DNA of 64,000 bases. It comes from Inia geoffrensis. Taxonomy: Eukaryota > Chordata > Mammalia > Artiodactyla > Iniidae. The translations under genes were made by a program, and so were the position numbers. The notes below the pieces were generated by a model. The model saw nothing but the letters and a program-made list of their open reading frames with translations. It did no database searches and was not told the origin of the DNA. Positions 45,850 through 58,289 of this stretch are shown here, one piece after another; within the stretch, counting starts at the first letter, position 1, and every line of letters starts with the position of its first letter. The stretch is taken from the NCBI GenBank assembly GCA_036417435.1, contig CM070910.1, positions 18,541,501-18,605,500 of the forward strand, given 5' to 3'.

Positions 45850-45987
45850 AAAAAAAAAATTCCTGAGAAATCAGAAATGAAAGAGGAGATATTAAGATAT
45901 TTCAACTGATACCACAGAAAAATACAAAGGATCATAAGAGACTGCTATGAACAATTATACTCCAACAAATTAAGCAACCTAGAAGAA

Positions 45988-48724
45988 ATGGATAATTTCC
46001 TAGAAATCTACAAGCTACCAAGACTGAATAATGATGAAATAGAAAATCTGAACAGAATGATGACTAGTAAGGAGATTGAATCAGTAATTAAAAACCTCCC
46101 AACAGAGACTTCCCTGGTGGCACAGTGGTTAAGAATCCGCTTGCCAGTGCAGGAGACACAGGTTTGGTCCCTGGTCCATGAAGATCCCACATGCCCCAGA
46201 GCAACTAAGCCCATGTGCCACAACTACTGAGCCTGTGCCCTAGAGCCTGCGAGCCACAACTACTGAGCCCATGCACCACAACTGCTGAAGCCTGCACGCT
46301 CTAGGGTCTGCATGCCACAACTACTGAGCCCGTGTGCTTAGAGCCCATACCCTGCAACAAGAGAAGCCACCTCAATGAGAAGCCCGCACACTGCAACGAA
46401 GAGTAGCCCCTGCTTGCCGCAACTAGAGAAAACCCACACACAGCAATGAACACCCAACGCAGCCAAAAATAAAATTAAAATTAAAAACAAACAAACCTCC
46501 TAACAAACAAAAGTCCAGGACAGAATGGCTTCACTGGTGAGTTCTGCCAAACATTCAAAGAAGAATTAATAACAATTCTTCTCAAACTCTTCCAAAAAAT
46601 AAAATAGGAAGGGGAACTTCCAAACTCATTTTACAAGGCCAGCATTGCCCTGATACCAACCAGACAAAGATATCACGTAAAAAGAAAATTACAGTTCAAT
46701 ATTCCTGATGAACATAGATGTAAAATTCCTCAACAAAGTGTTAACAAAGAGAATTCAACAATACAGTAAAAGGATCATACACCATGACCAAGTGAGATTT
46801 ATTCTGGGGATGCAAGGATAGTTCAACATCCACAAATCAGTCAGTGTGATACACCACATTAACAAAATGAAGGATAAAAATATATGATCATCTCAAAAGA
46901 TGCAGAAAAAGCTTTTGACAAAATTCAATATCTAATTATGATAAAAATTCTCAACAAAATGAGTATAGAGGACACATACCTCAACATAATAAAAGCCATA
47001 TATGACAAGCCCATAGCTAACATTATTCTCAATGGTGAAAATCTGAAAGCTTTTCCTCTAAGATCAGGAACAAGACAAGGATGTCTACTCCCACCACTTT
47101 TATTCAACATAGTATTGGAAATCCTAGCCAGAGCAATTAGGCAAGAAAAAGAAAAGTCATCTAAATTGGAAAGGAAGAAGTTAACTGTCACTATTTGCAG
47201 ATGACATGATATTATATATCGAAAACTCTAAAGACTCCATCAATAAACTATTAGAATTAATAAGCAAATTCAGTAAAGTTATAGGATACAAAATCAATAG
47301 ACAAAAATCTTTTGTGTTTCTATACACCAGTTACAAACTATCAGAAAAATTAAGAAAGCAATCCCGTTTACAATTGCATTAAAAAGATAAAATACCTAAG
47401 GATAACTTTAACCAAAGAGGTAAGAGACCTGTATATTGAAAACTACAAAACATTTATGAAAGAAATCGAAGAAGACACAAATAAATGGAAGGATTCCATG
47501 CTCATGGATTAGAAGAATTAATATTGTTGAAATATCCATATCTACAGATTCAATGCAATTCCTATCAAAATTCCAATGGCATTTTGCACAGAATTAGAAC
47601 AAACAATCCTAAAAATTTTATGGAACCACAGAAGACCCTGAATAGCCAAGGCAATCTTGAGAAAGATGAACAAAACTGGTGGCATCACACTCCCTGATTT
47701 CAAACTACATTATAAAGCTATAGTAACTATAAACAATATTGTATTGCCATAAGAACAGACACATAGATCAGTGGAACAGAATAGAGGGACCAGAAATAAA
47801 TCCATGCATATATGGTCAATTATTTTATTACAAATTCCAAGAATATACAGTGGGGAAAGGACAGTCTCTTCAATAAATGGTGTTGGGAAGAATGGACAGT
47901 CACATGCAATAGAATGAAACTGAACCAGTATTTTATACCATACAGAAAAATTTACTCAGAATGGATTACAGACTTGAACGTAAGACATGAAACCATAAAA
48001 CTTCTAGAAGAAAACATAGGTTGTAAACTCTTAGACACACAGGTCTTGGTGATGATTTTTTGAATCTAACACCAAAAGCAAAAACAGCAAAAGCAAAAAT
48101 AAACAAGTGGAAGTACATCAAACTAAAGAGCTTCTGCACAGTAAAGAAAACCATTACAAAATGAAAAGGCAACTAATGAATGGGAGAAAATTATTGTGAA
48201 TCATATATCTATTTAGGACTAATATCCTAAATATATTAAAAAACAAAACAAAACCAAAAAAACCCTTACACAGTTCAATAGCAAAAAAACGCCAAACAAT
48301 CTGATTTAAAAAATGGGCAGAAAATCTGAATAGACATTTGTCCAAAGAAGACATACAGATGGCCAGTGGGTACATAAAAAGATTCTCAACATCACTAATC
48401 ATCAGAGAAATACAAATCAAAACCACCATGGGATATCACCTCACACCTGTTAGAATGGCTATTATCAAAAAGATAAGAAATGACAAGTGTTGGAGAGGGT
48501 GTAGAGAAGAAGAAACCCTTGTGCACTGTTGGTGGGAATGCATACTAGTGCAGCCACTATGGAAAACATTAGTGAGAATCCTCAAAAAATTAAAAATATA
48601 TAGAACTCCAATAAGATCCACGAATTCCACTTTTCGGTATTTACCTAAAGAAAAAGAAAACACTAACTCAAAAAGATATATGTACCCCCATGTTCATTGC
48701 TTCCAAGACATGGAAGCTACCTGA
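45988..48724 (+). pseudogene. L1 ORF2 (reverse transcriptase) pseudogene
   Basis: Broken ORF2 pieces: 45988-46104 before the SINE, 46884-47204 (reverse-transcriptase palm, 106 codons), 47485-47697, 47812-48063 and 48338-48724. The last piece has the C-terminal cysteine motif intact ([18 protein letters not shown]). The FADD catalytic box lies in a different frame from the preceding RT piece, which shows at least one frameshift. In the family this protein nicks DNA and reverse-transcribes the element's RNA. This copy cannot make it. Confidence 0.9.
46105..46492 (+). repeat. CHR-1 SINE, full-length long form
   Basis: About 388 bp, much longer than the other SINEs here. After the tRNA-like head (gagacttccctggtggcaca, B box aggtttggtccc) it has the long body with repeated 'ccacaactactgagccc' units, and it ends in an A-rich aaaataaaattaaaattaaa tail. 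A duplication aaacctcccaaca / aaacctcctaaca flanks it at 46092-46104 and 46493-46505. It interrupts L1 ORF2. Confidence 0.95.
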
Positions 48725-49083
48725 GTGTTCATCGATAAATGAGTGGATAAAGAAGATATGGGATATATATATATATATATAAAGGAATATTATTCAACCA
48801 TTAAAAATAAATCTTGCCATTTGCGGCAACATGGATGGATCTGGAGTGTATTATATTATGCTAAGTGAAATAAGTCAGACGAAGGCAAATACTGTATGAT
48901 CTCTCTTACGTGTAGAATCTAAAACAGTAAACAAACGAAAAAACGCAAAGGCGCCAAAGGTCATAGATACAGAGGACAGATTGGTGGTTGCCAAAAGTGA
49001 AGGGTGGGAAGTGAGACAAACTTTTTTTTTTTTTCAGTTTAAATAAATTGAACTAAAAATTTAAATAATAATAATAAAAAAAA

Positions 49084-51939
49084 GAATCCCTAGTGTCAAC
49101 AAATAAACAGGGTGAGGGTTGAGGTGGGTGTTCTGAAATGACACAGTAATAACCAATCCAGCTATTCTGGTGACTCCAAAGAGACACTAGCCACGTGGTC
49201 TATATCAGAGACGGTCAGGAACCCTGTTGCTCAGGCTGAAGGTGACTGCCCTCCAGGACCTCAGAGTTAGCCTTGCAGTGAATGGTTCAGGAAAAAATGA
49301 GGTGCTAGACTTCCAGAGATCTGTAAGGGAGTCCATTCTGTCCCTGTGATGCTATTAGCTTCTCTCTCTCTCTCTTTCTAGTTGTCAGTGACATGAATCT
49401 CAGCTCCATTTTACCTGGATTATTTCTGATCTAATTCTAACAGCCCTAAGATTTCAAGAGATAGATATAAAGACCAGATGGATATTACAAGAAAATGGGA
49501 TTGTTCTGCAGTGAGTGAGATATGGAAAGGCCTTTTTCCAACCAAGCAGTAGACAGAATAGTCATAGTAAGCTGTGTTTGAAATAAAATGGCTCATAGAT
49601 CTGAGGTGACACTGCCTTTTGTAAAGTGTGAAATTGGCCCTTCTGTTGAGCAGAATGAGAATCAAAAAGGAAAAAGAAAAAAGAACACAAATAGTTTACT
49701 CTCTATTTATTATGTTATGATCTGCCTCAATTCACAAATATCTACCTATACCTATATCTGGAGTGGTAAGATTCTATAAAAGGCTACATATTTACTATGT
49801 TTTCATGCTTGGTCCAGAGCAAATCTGGTTTGAACCTGCAGATAAATTATCCCCAGCCCTAGAATGCTATAGGGTTGACTTTAAATAGGCACCTGCTAGA
49901 TTTCCAACATGATAGATGAAAGTGTCCTGCATCCATTAGTCAATTATATCTCCTCTTTTGCACTTCAGTCCATACATTAATGCACCCTTGACACTGTTTT
50001 TCAGTTCACTTTTCCATCTTCCTTAATCATTTCGGCACACAACTCACTTGCTTCTTCTGCCACATCTGCCAACATCCTTGGCATCGCAGTCAAGTTCATG
50101 ACCATTTTGGCACCCTACACATAGCACTTTCTATTGAAGTTTTTACACATACACTTTTATGCCTCCGAACACTGTAACTTTAACCAACTTTACATTTCCC
50201 ATACGGAGACCATAATGTTGCACTGCAAAAATGTGGGCGTAACCAATATTTGCTATGCCCCAACGTGTGTGGGGACAGCTTTTATCTGAGATTCACCCTT
50301 CTCACCATCCCTGTCATCTTTAATCTTCCGTAGAGTCTAGCATCTATCAAGGCTATGATGGTAGAAGAGGGCTTTTAAAATGTAATCAGGCTGAAAAGTA
50401 GATGCACTTCTATTTTAGGAAAAATTCATGAGAAAACTGGCAGGAAGCTCATCTTAGTGCAAAATATCTGCTTATTCCTTTGTCTCTGCTCTATAGGCCA
50501 GATCACTTCAAGGGACCCGCCCTCTTTGCCAGTCTCCCAGCTTTCAAAGTCCTCTGTCCAGCAGTGGATCAAACACCTAGTAACTCACCCAGGGGCAGAG
50601 GTAAGTGGAGACAGCCGTGATTGCTATTTACTCATTTGTTCTAGAAAGGTTGTAAAGGGGCTGCGGGAAAGAGTATGCAGGTCGAAGATTGGGGGTGTTC
50701 TCTATCCAAAAATGGGGCTCATGAATGCCCTATGACCATGGACGGAGCTAGAGGGCAGGTTGGAATAGGTGAGAGAAGTTATTTCCAGATCACCATCATC
50801 TTGTGGACTTTGAATGTATTATTAAATATTATTAAAGATCCTCTAGGATTCCACGTTAACATTTAGCCAGCTAACAGTTAAATCTTTAAGTCCCATGGCA
50901 AGTGGTGAGTGTTGGTGTTTTACTTAGGAATGGCACAATCTGAAGGTCTAGGTGAAGTACAGCTTTGAACTGGAGAAGGAAAAGGGGTTATTTCCAGAAG
51001 AAGGTGCTAAAGCAGGGCTCTGGGCCAATTTGATGAAAGCCAATTTACTAAAATTAACTTCATGAATGACCAGTTTCCTGACTCATGAGGGTTTTGTTTA
51101 TAAGTTTTAGTATAGTTCCTGCCGCTACCTGCTACCTCTGCCTCTCCTCGCTCCTGCCTCTGAACTTGACCCTGCCTCTCTAACAAAGGAGCCTGGGCAA
51201 ACCTCTGAGACGGGGCAAGGGAAAGCACAGGACGACGATGAAACTAAAACTTTTTAAACACTCCCCCAAATTTTGCAAATTGGGCATTTGGCAAATTGTT
51301 TTGGGCAAATTGTTTTTCAGTGTAAATCAGTGGTTCAGTAAATTAACTTGCTTCCCTAAAGCAGAGCTGTTTCTTAATGGTCCCTCTCTTTGCTAGCACG
51401 GGCTCCTGTCTCTTTCACACTCAGTTAAAATAAGGAGGGATGAGATCTGTGAAGACATGCACACCCAGCAATGCATACCACAAGGTGACACGCGTATACC
51501 TAGGTGTACAAACCAGTTAGAAAATCTGAGTCTCAAGGTGCAGAAAGGCTTCTCAAAGGTCATCGCTTTCCCCACTGCTGCAATCTTGCCTTATTGTGAG
51601 GCAGCTTAGAAGCAAAAATCACCAGAATTCTTGTGTTTAGTCTTTCTGACCACGGTGGGTTTTTACTTATTAAAGTTGAATAATCAGATTTAAGAATTAT
51701 CCCAACCTGTATCCCCAGGCACAGTACCTCTCTGATTTTCTTGGCTGTGAATCTTTCCCACTAAGTGTCCTGAGTCTCTATAAAAGCATTCAAGGTCATT
51801 GTTCCCTCAAGTCTCAAATGTCTTAAATGCCAGCGTCTCCCACTATTCATGTTCCTCGTTTCTTTGGCTGCTACACATTCTTATCTTTTATTGCTTCCAT
51901 CAGAATCTAAGCCTGTTGGAAAGGTCCTTAAAGGAAATC
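49084..51939. other. Unique sequence, no gene recognised
   Basis: About 2.9 kb with a (CT)n run at 49361-49378. Frames at 50457-50735 (92 codons) and 51007-51228 (minus, 73 codons) have no recognised similarity. No CpG-rich block or strong exon signal was noted. Confidence 0.35.
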
Positions 51940-52560
51940 TGAGAAGTTCAAAAGAAAGTGGCAGAGGAATACAAATTAGAAAAACAATGATATACTACCT
52001 GTAACCTGTAAAACTGGCAAAGCATACAAAAAGGAACTACAGCAGTGTTGGCTTATAATGGTGAAAATACAAATTGGCCCCGTGTTTCCAGAAGGGCATT
52101 TGCAAACACAGTAACTGAGTATCTTACGATATCCACTGACCTTCCATTTCTCTTCTAGGATTTTTCCTAAGAAAATACAAATGTATATAAAGATTATTAT
52201 CCCAGTGATATGTACTATTATAAAAAATGGAAATAGCTTTAATGTCCATCCCTATGGGATTAACTGAATATATTATGCTATATTTATGTATGATAAAGAA
52301 TATTACGCACATATTAAAAGTGATCACAATATATTAAATGAGGAAAACAATAGACTTTTAACAGTTACGTTTAATATCATAATGCTTTGTAGGATAGCAT
52401 ATACAACGTTAGGGAAAAAAAGGTCATTAGTTCACACACTAAATTAAATGACAGCATTTATCTCTAGGTTAAGTGATTATGGGTGAATTTTATTCCCTTT
52501 ATTTCTAGATCTGTAATTTCCAAATTTTCTACAATTGACATGTTTTCAACGAAGTAAGTT
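51940..52560 (+). repeat. L1M 3' region
   Basis: gaatacaaattagaaaaaca, aaactggcaaagcatacaaa, a tttttcctaagaaaatacaa region, aatagctttaatgtccatcc, and a tail through ctacaattgacatgttttca match old L1 ORF2 end and 3' UTR in order, with strong divergence. Confidence 0.65.
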
Positions 52561-52775
52561 TAGTTTTGACCTCATAACATATTTTTCTTTTAAAAATAAT
52601 TTCATGCTTTTCCTTTATGACATAATTAAGAAAGGAAAGAGGTCAAAAAGTTAGTTCTAGTTCCCGGCCAGAAGGAACTACATGATACCTTTCTCTCCCT
52701 TTTAACCAGTACCTTTCTTTAGAATACGGTATCAGAAAAGATAGTGGACACATTGGAGGGAAATTAAAAACAAAA

Positions 52776-52812
52776 TACACGCATACAAGCACACACACAA
52801 ACACACACACAC
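52776..52812 (+). repeat. (CA)n microsatellite
   Basis: Imperfect cacacacaaacacacacac run between acgcatacaag and cttaaacgg. Confidence 0.9.
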
Positions 52813-53029
52813 CTTAAACGGTAAAATAGCAGCAAGGTGCAGCTGATTTCAAAAGAGGGAAATCAAACGATATTCAGTTTCCTATTCCTTCTCTAAACTC
52901 AAGCTCCCTGATAAGCCCAGTACATTTGGGAAGGGATATATTTCCTTCCTCCCTCTCGCCCTTTTAAAAACAAGCTGTATTTAACGCAGCAGCAAGGTAT
53001 GAAGTAGGGCGCTGGTCGTACCCCTGGCT

Positions 53030-53760
53030 GCAGGATGAGGGGTTAGAAAACGCAGAGCAGGAAATTGCTGCACAGTGCACGTCAAGCACCGCGCTCCTCG
53101 GTGAGGGCACATAGGAGCTGCTCAGGGAAAGGTGCCTATTATAACTATTATCGTTTGGTCTAAAAAAAACAAAGAAAAAGAAAAGAAAAATCAGGACAGC
53201 CCTCTTTGCAAAACAAACAGGAGCACTGAGCTAGCGTCACCGGTTCACAGGCAGCTGACATCTGTACGCAGCAGCCAGTCAACCAGAAGAACTACTGAGC
53301 CGTTTCCAGGGTTTCACGGGAAGGAAGAAGAGTCCTGAGAGCCCATCTCCCCTCTGGGGAAATGGGAGCCTTGGTCCCCAGATGTGCCTCTCTCTCCGGA
53401 CTGTCAGCACCGGCAGGCGGGGCGGTCACCCGGCCGGACCGTGCAGTCTCGGCGTTGCATAATCATCCCGGGGCTGCCTTCTGCCCGCACTTTGTCGGAG
53501 GCTCCACCTGATGGACAAACAGGAAAACGGCTCTCTCGCTGACATCTTGCCCCAGGCTTTCTCCACCTTTAGTATTTTCTCACTGTGCAAGAGAAGGAAA
53601 TTTTCTGCAGGGAAAGAGAAGCAATGAACCTTCACCCCGCAGCACAGAGCATCCACTGGAGCATTTGTCAGTAGACAGCTTCCGTGGGAGGAAGGGGTCA
53701 TTCTCAGTAGTTTCCCCATGTGGCTCCGGTTCTTGCCTTAAGCCTGTACACTGAGGGGTG
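53030..53760. promoter_or_regulatory. CpG-enriched promoter-like patch
   Basis: A locally GC-rich block with a dense CpG cluster at about 53405-53460: eight CpGs in roughly 50 bp, including a GGGGCGG Sp1-type box at 53417-53423 and a cccggccgga run. A C/EBP-like ttgcataat lies at 53455-53463. The surrounding DNA is CpG-poor and no SINE or L1 covers the core. This is compatible with an unmethylated promoter or enhancer, but no transcript start or exon can be proved from the sequence. A minus-strand 97-codon frame (53426-53719) crosses it without recognised similarity. Confidence 0.3.
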
Positions 53761-54296
53761 GAGGGGCCAGGCCTCCCTCTGACAGAGCAGAGAATGGGCC
53801 AGGCAGGATTTCTTAGTGTCTGGGGGAACCTGCGGGGCGAGATTACAGCCTTCTCTTGCCTTTTTTTTTTTTAACATCTTTATTAGAGTGTAATTGCTTT
53901 ACAATGGCGTGTTAGTTTCTGCTTTATAACAAAGTGAATCAGCTATACATATACACATGTTCCCATATCTCTTCCCTCTGCGTCTCCCTCCCTCCCACCC
54001 TCCCTATCCCACCCCTCTAGGTGGTCACAAAGCACCGAGCTGATCTCCCTGTGCTATGCGGCTGCTTCCCACTAGCTATCTATTTTATGTTTGGTAGTAT
54101 ATATATGTTGATGCCACTCTCTCCCTTTGTCCCAGCTTACCCTTCCCCCTCCCCATATCCTCAAGTCCATTCTCTAATAGGTCTGTGTCTTTATTCCCAT
54201 CTTGCCCCTAGGTTCTTCATGACCTTTTTTTTTTTTTCTGAAATTCCATATATATGTGTTAGCATACAGTATTTGTTTTTCTCTTTCTGACTTACT

Positions 54297-55241
54297 TCAC
54301 TCTGTATGACAGACTCTAGGTCCATCCACCTCACTACAAATAACTGTTTCATTTCTTTTTATGGCTGAGTAATATTCCATTGTATATATGTGCCACATCT
54401 TCATTATCCATTCATCTGTTGATGGACACTTAGGTTGCTTCCATGTCCTGGCTATTGTAAATAGAACAGCAATGAACATCTTGGTACATGACTCTTTTTT
54501 TTTTTTTTTTTTTTTGCGGTACGCGGGCCTCTCACTGTTGTGGCCTCTCCCATTGCGGAGCACAGGCTCCGGACGCGCAGGCTCAGCAGCCATGGCTCAC
54601 GGGCCCAGCCGCTCCGCGGCATGTGGGATCTTCCCGGACCGGGGCACGAACCCGTGTCCGCTGCATCGGCAGGCGGACTCTCAACCACTGCGCCACCAGG
54701 GAAGCCCACATGACTCTTTTTGAATTATGGTTTTCTCAAGGTATATGCCCAGTAGTGGGATTGCTGGGTCATATGGTAGTTCTACTTGTAGTTTTTTAAG
54801 AAACCTCCATACTGTTCTCCATAGTGGCTGTATCAATTTACATTCCCACCAACAGCGCAAGAGTGTTCCCTTTTCTCCACACCCTCTCCAGCATTTATTG
54901 TTTGTAGATTTTTTGATGATGGCCATTCTGATGATTGTGAGATGATATCTCATTGTAGTTTTGATTTGCATTTCTCTAATGATTAATGATGTTGAGTATT
55001 CTTTCATGTGTTTCTTGGCAATCTGTATGTCTTCTTTGGAGAAATGTCTATTTAGGTCTTCTGCCCATTTTTGGATTGGGTTGTTTGTTTTTTTGATATT
55101 GAGCTGCATGAGTTGCTTGTATGTTTTGGAGATTAATCCTTTGTCAGTTGCTTCATTTGCAAATATTTTCTCCCATTCTGAGGGTTCTCTTTTTGTCTTG
55201 TTTATGGTTTCCCTTGCTTTGCAAAAGCTTTTAAGTTTCAT
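54297..55241 (-). pseudogene. L1 ORF2 C-terminal fragment, split by SINE
   Basis: Two pieces of one ORF2 C-terminus: codons from 55241 down to the SINE, and the remainder from the other side of the SINE down to about 54300. Both are open, so the frame was probably intact when the SINE landed. The cysteine motif has C117, C121 and C134, but the His that should stand third is Arg (R129, CAC to CGC at 54855-54857). This would disable the motif. Confidence 0.9.
54500..54707 (-). repeat. CHR-type tRNA-derived SINE inside L1
   Basis: Reversed SINE: a T-run of more than 20, then gcggtacgcgggcctctcac, ending gccaccagggaagccc. Both pol III boxes are intact in reverse. The duplication acatgactcttttt lies at 54486-54499 and 54708-54721, inside L1 ORF2. 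It is one of the closest copies to consensus in the window. Confidence 0.97.
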
Positions 55242-55267
55242 TAAGTCCCATTTCTTCTCTTGCCTTT

Positions 55268-55744
55268 AACTCCGCTTCATATCTTTCTTTCCCTTTTCTC
55301 CAATCGCGACAAACTGCTTGTCACTACTGTCGATCGCAGTGATCTCCCTAGAAGTGTAAGCTGTTGCCCTCATCCGGCCATAAGAATATCAGAGGTATTC
55401 AATCTTGCCTCTAAATCGTCTTTTAGTTTTATGATCCCAGAACTTGGGTGGGCCTAGCAGTACAAAATTTCCCATACCACCGTGCACTTTCACTAGAGGA
55501 AGGTGGCATCGCTATTGTTCAGCTGAGAAAAATTTAATGATACTGTCATCTTCCCTTTGCTCAGCTTGTGATGGACGTGACACATCTCTCGCTCGAGCTG
55601 TGGCTAAAGTGCGGCTGGGCTGAGCAGAGATCGCGGGACCGGCAGTGTTCCTTCAGGGAAGGACGTGGGCCCCCAGAGTACCATCTGGATCTTTTAGGGA
55701 ATCCTTGCCATTTAATTTTGGTCCACGTTATTTACGCTCTTGTC
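55268..55744. other. Unique sequence, no gene recognised
   Basis: Retains several CpGs around 55570-55650 (gacgtg, ctcgctcgag, gtgcgg, atcgcggg, accggc). A 69-codon frame (55568-55777) runs into the MER5 element. No recognised domain. Confidence 0.35.
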
Positions 55745-55930
55745 TTCTCACGGTTCTCAGTCCTGGCTGCACTTTAGAATCACCCAGGGAGCTTTTAAAA
55801 AATCACTGATGCTCAGACCCTGGAATACTTGAATCAGAATCTCTGGAGAGTGGAGCCAGGGCATCTGTAGTTTTGTTTTAAGATCCTCAGCTGACTACAA
55901 GGACCAGCTAAGGCTTGGAGCCACTGCCCC
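55745..55930 (+). repeat. MER5-group DNA transposon remnant
   Basis: tcacggttctcagtcctggc, tgcactttagaatcacccag, ggagcttttaaaaaatcact, cttgaatcagaatctctgga and agatcctcagctgac form a MER5-type hAT-Charlie remnant in order. Confidence 0.8.
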
Positions 55931-55989
55931 AGCCTTAACTTCCCAGCTTGTAGGACATGACCTTATACAAAATAGGAGCTCAGAAGCGT

Positions 55990-56022
55990 TTGATGAATGA
56001 ATGAGTGAATGGATGAATGAAT
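55990..56022 (+). repeat. (TGAA)n microsatellite
   Basis: tgatgaatgaatgagtgaat followed by ggatgaatgaatgac, an imperfect TGAA tandem repeat of about eight units. Confidence 0.85.
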
Positions 56023-58289
56023 GACCTCTGAGAAGGGCCGACTTTATGACCAATATGCTAAAATGCTGTGATTAATGAGTTACATTGATAGTAGACGGTA
56101 CAATAAAGGCATTCCCAAAACCAGGGGTGGATAGCTCCAAAGACGGGCTTAAAGAGATAGGTCAGGTAGCTAACGCTGAAGGGAAAAGGCCCAAAAGTGT
56201 TTACTGTTGGTCCTGGTCTGGTAAAATCCTCCCTTTCCCCTTGGAGGGTAAGGGCAGCAGGACAGGATACAGTGGGAGACAGGGAAAGAATTTGAGGTCT
56301 CATAACTGATTAACAAAAGATGAGGATGCTGCTGCCTGCATTTCAGGGAGTCAGTTGGCCAGAAGCCCTTGCTGAGCCCACAGAGCACATAGAACTTGGG
56401 GTGCTTGGGGTGGTGGAAGCACAGGACCAAGGGGTGTTTAGGGGGCAGTACACAAACCCATCAAAGAGATGGGATTCTTGCAGGGGCAAGAATACACATT
56501 CGGGGAGGCTAGGCAAGTCCAGTCTCCCACCTGAACTAGACAGTGGCCTTCTTGAGACCAGGAGCAGTATCTTTCTCAGACCTGTTCTGGAAAGTTTCTA
56601 ATTTCCCATATATGTGGGAGTGGACTTGGCTTCTCAAGTGAGTGCAAGCAATTGGGGAACCGACAGAAAAGTTAAGGACGGAATTAAAATTCAGTGGGAT
56701 GGTAAATGGCTGAAATTCAGGCAGTGAAGGGTGGGGCAGTTGCATGGCTGAGAAGAGCCAATTGCTTAAGAAGGAACATCCGTCTCTGGTAGGGTGAGCT
56801 TGGCCCTCCGGAACTGTATCTCCGGGCTGGCAGCTGACCAATTTTCCTACACAACCAAGACCATTTCCTTTCTCATTTTCAGCTTCTCCATAGTCAAGCT
56901 AGAATTAATAACATAGAGTTTCTCTTAATGGTTGGGGCAAAGCAATGTGTCTTTATGAGTCAGTTCAGAATGATCTGCTTCATAACTCTAAGGAATCGGT
57001 TCTCTCCCAGCTAACATTCCAAATACAACTGATTTATTTAATGCAACGGAGTTCTTAGGTGAATGTGGAAACTTTTAGGTAAAAGTGGAAGGAAAAAGTT
57101 CTTCCATCTTGGGGTGTGGAGGAGGGGGTGCTTTGGTGAGGTCTTGGACACTAACAAACATTCAAGAGCCTTGTCCACATAGTTCCAGTCCACTGTATAA
57201 TACAAACTCTGAACATTCGGACAACTTAAAGCACCTTCCTTCCACCAGTTTGGGCCTCACCCAGGCCTGGGAGACCAGAGGGGCGGGTGAGAGCCTGGGA
57301 GCCCTCTCACTTGCTAGTTGCTGTCATTTAAAGTCCCCAGAGATTGGAGGTAGATCAATGGGGTTAGGGGTGAAGGGTTAGAAGCTGGTACAGTTGTCAT
57401 CTAGTCTGGTGACCTCTGGCCACCACTAGATGTTTGAAGCTCTCTTGGGGGATGTTTGTTCGTGAGTCTTTGGAGGTCCTCCCTCTGGAAACCTTGACCG
57501 GAACTCCATAGAAATGGGAAATGCCTGTCACCTGTCACCTGGCCGTCAGCTGTGACTCCCGGCTCTGTCCCTGGAGTCGCAGTTGAGTACTTTGCCCGGC
57601 TTCAGGGAGGGGAAGCTAGCTCTGAGTGAGGCTTGAGCCCCTCATTCTCTCCCTGGGGCTTATGCACACTGCCTCTGACTTTAGTCTTTTCAAGCATATC
57701 TCAGATTTTTTTTTTTTTGAAGAATAAACTCTAATTTTTAGTAGTACATTCAAGTAGCTTTAATAGATTTTTTTTCCAGTCTTTATTACAGTAACTCTAA
57801 TCCTGGGTGGCTGGTACAATAGGGGAAGGTTAGCCAAAGTCACACCTGAAGTATAAGAAAGCAATTGGAATAGAAACTAAGTATTGTAACACCTAGACAT
57901 CATCTGTGAGCATGAGAAAGCTTTCTGTTCTAAAGTAGATACCAGACTTTGGCAACTATAGAATGTCATATAACTGCAGAATTTTAGTGCCTTAGTTTTG
58001 TTATAACACTTGTGAAAGTCCGAGGTCCCTTTTGTATCTCAGAATTTAGATTTTATATTCCAGGACACACATGTCAAACTCTCCTAAAAGTCTCCGTAAA
58101 ACTCTTTTCACTTGGGCTTAAAACACAGGGGCATTCATCCCTTTTCCCATGTTGGGAGGACTTAGGGAACATAACAACAAGCTCCAAATATTTTCTCTGG
58201 ACCTTTCCATCATAATCTCTTATAAAAGTTGCAAGTGAAGCCTAGCACCTCACTTTAGAGTATAGGGATGCTTGGGGCCTCTTGCAGTT
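56023..58289. other. Unique sequence, no gene recognised
   Basis: About 2.3 kb. A short gtggccttcttgagaccagg, gcagtatctttctc segment at 56541-56582 may be an L2 scrap. Frames up to about 100 codons occur on both strands (56320-56601, 56536-56841 minus, 57085-57381) with no recognised domain. Confidence 0.35.

Larger units (their letters stand above)
45850..49083 (+). mobile_element. Older L1 with nested CHR-1 SINE
   Basis: About 3.2 kb of L1 ORF2 and 3' UTR, truncated at the 5' end and interrupted by the SINE at 46105-46492. Reading direction is plus. The reverse-transcriptase region is recognisable by a [12 protein letters not shown] segment, the [16 protein letters not shown] segment and the FADD catalytic motif at 47194-47205. 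Frames change repeatedly, so it is decayed and older than the L1s at 22981 and 53864. No clear target-site duplication was found. Confidence 0.93.
53864..55253 (-). mobile_element. 5'-truncated L1, inverted, split by a SINE
   Basis: Minus-strand L1 with reversed poly-A, 3' UTR (including the reversed G-rich tract as ctccctccctcccaccctcc near 53983) and ORF2 end. A 14-bp duplication cttctcttgccttt lies at 53850-53863 and 55254-55267. The CHR SINE at 54500-54707 sits inside ORF2 with its own duplication, so the L1 arrived first. It is closely related to the copy at 22981. Confidence 0.96.

Noticed and set aside
45988..48724. A host reverse-transcriptase gene
   Set aside because: Frames are broken, a SINE interrupts it, and every recognisable part matches L1 ORF2.
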